Shown here: piece after piece, positions 63,378 through 64,000 of the stretch | Layout: each line of letters starts with the position of its first letter | Numbering within the stretch: position 1 is the first letter of the stretch | Assembly: GCF_023074175.1 (NCBI RefSeq) | Contig: NZ_JADPKS010000008.1 | Coordinates: 124,001 to 188,000 of the forward strand | Length of the DNA stretch: 64,000 nt | DNA from: Bradyrhizobium sp. 139 | GTDB lineage: Bacteria; Pseudomonadota; Alphaproteobacteria; Rhizobiales; Xanthobacteraceae | Direction of reading: 5' to 3' | The notes under the pieces: model-generated | The model's database searches: none | Seen by the model: only the letters and a program-made list of their open reading frames with translations | What the model was told of the DNA's origin: nothing | Made by a program: the position numbers and the translations under genes

Positions 63378-64000
63378 ATGCGGCGCACGTTGATCAAATC
63401 CGCGATGATCATCAGCATGGATGGCGCTATCGGCGACTTTCGCACCGGCGATGTGCTGGTCGAGGGAAACCGTATCAGTGACGTGCGCGCGTCGATCGAC
63501 CTCGGCAGCGGCGCGACTGAGACCGAGTTCGTCGACGGCACGGGGCGCATCGTCATCCCCGGCCTGATCAACGCGCATATGCACACCTGGCAGACCGCCC
63601 TGCGCGGCTACGCCGCGAACTGGACGCTGCTGGAATATTTCCGCCGCATGCACGCCGGCCTTGCAACCGTGTTTCGGCCCGAGGACATTTACATCGCCAC
63701 GCTTCTCGGCGCGCTGAACCAGATCAATTGCGGCACGACCACTCTGGTCGACTGGTGCCACAACAATCCGACGCCTGATCACACCGATGCCGCCGTACGC
63801 GGCCTGATCGAAAGCGGCATTCGCGCCGCCTTCTTCCACGGCTCGCCAAAGCCCGAGCCCAAACCGGGCGAGCCGCACTTCTCGGAAGTGCCGCACCCGC
63901 ACGGCGAGGTCAAACGGCTGCTCGCAGGCCCCCTCGCCGACCGCAACGGGCTCGTCACGCTGGGGCTCGCCATCCTCGGCCCGCACTACTCGACGCTCGA
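63378..64000 (+). CDS. Amidohydrolase family protein (partial, C-terminus outside window)
   Basis: About 207 residues visible from ATG 63378, five bases after the maleylacetate reductase stop. MRRTLIKSAMIISMDGAIGD and the metal motif IPGLINAHMHTWQTALRGYA (HxH, about 62-81) are the N-terminal beta sandwich and first barrel strand of TrzN/AtzA/guanine deaminase-like hydrolases. TTTLVDWCHNNP follows (about 115). The gene runs off the window. It completes a LysR-controlled set with the Dabb protein and the reductase. Confidence 0.86.
   Translation, partial: MRRTLIKSAMIISMDGAIGDFRTGDVLVEGNRISDVRASIDLGSGATETEFVDGTGRIVIPGLINAHMHTWQTALRGYAANWTLLEYFRRMHAGLATVFRPEDIYIATLLGALNQINCGTTTLVDWCHNNPTPDHTDAAVRGLIESGIRAAFFHGSPKPEPKPGEPHFSEVPHPHGEVKRLLAGPLADRNGLVTLGLAILGPHYSTL

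Overview
The window looks like chromosomal DNA of a Bradyrhizobium-type alphaproteobacterium (Nitrobacteraceae). The evidence is high GC, a four-gene oxidase operon that reads like Bradyrhizobium coxMNOP, osmoregulated periplasmic glucan genes, and many small proteins that I recall from that genus. All family assignments are by eye and memory; no database search was possible.

Layout. 1-4.2 kb: DUF6352, DUF6505 and a biotin/lipoate-ligase-like protein on the minus strand, divergent from a large multi-cluster 4Fe-4S protein. 4.3-5.8 kb: a WD40-cytochrome c fusion behind a small exported protein. 6.3-10.2 kb: a 40-aa membrane peptide and mdoG/mdoH-type glucan synthesis genes. 10.5-12.1 kb: small genes, including a broken DUF3606 gene. 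12.1-16.6 kb: the coxMNOP-like aa3-type oxidase with a subunit IV-like protein and a GYD protein. 17.2-22.3 kb: DUF2189, an NDUFA9-like reductase, a small membrane protein and UPF0182.

22.4-31.3 kb is a decaying catabolic island. Intact nitronate monooxygenase, SDR and HxlR genes sit among at least seven broken ones: an acyl-CoA dehydrogenase fused to thiolase, a second SDR, a CoA transferase, an HCCA-isomerase/DsbA-type protein, an acyl-CoA ligase, an ABC binding protein and an efflux adaptor. Long genes on both sides are intact, which argues for real gene decay rather than uniform sequencing error.

32.2-44.1 kb is the most coherent functional block. It holds a caa3-type oxidase (subunit II fused to cytochrome c, then I, III, a small membrane protein and CtaG), a GlcG/HbpS-like exported protein, a XoxF-type (lanthanide-type, D-x-D) PQQ alcohol dehydrogenase with its XoxJ-like partner, two c-type cytochromes and a membrane PQQ glucose dehydrogenase. 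Together they could form a complete periplasmic oxidation chain from alcohol or sugar to O2.

44.1-53.1 kb: a DUF4336-SDR fusion, a 6 x 11 bp tandem repeat, an MHYT hybrid histidine kinase, an Mfd-like helicase and a DUF3750 protein. 53.7-60.9 kb: a surface polysaccharide-type cluster (BioF2-like acyltransferase, FAD oxidoreductase, flippase, GT4 glycosyltransferase, GINT1-like protein). 60.9-64 kb: a LysR regulator divergent from a Dabb protein, a maleylacetate-reductase-type dehydrogenase and an amidohydrolase cut by the window end. I saw no rRNA, complete tRNA, CRISPR array or insertion sequence.
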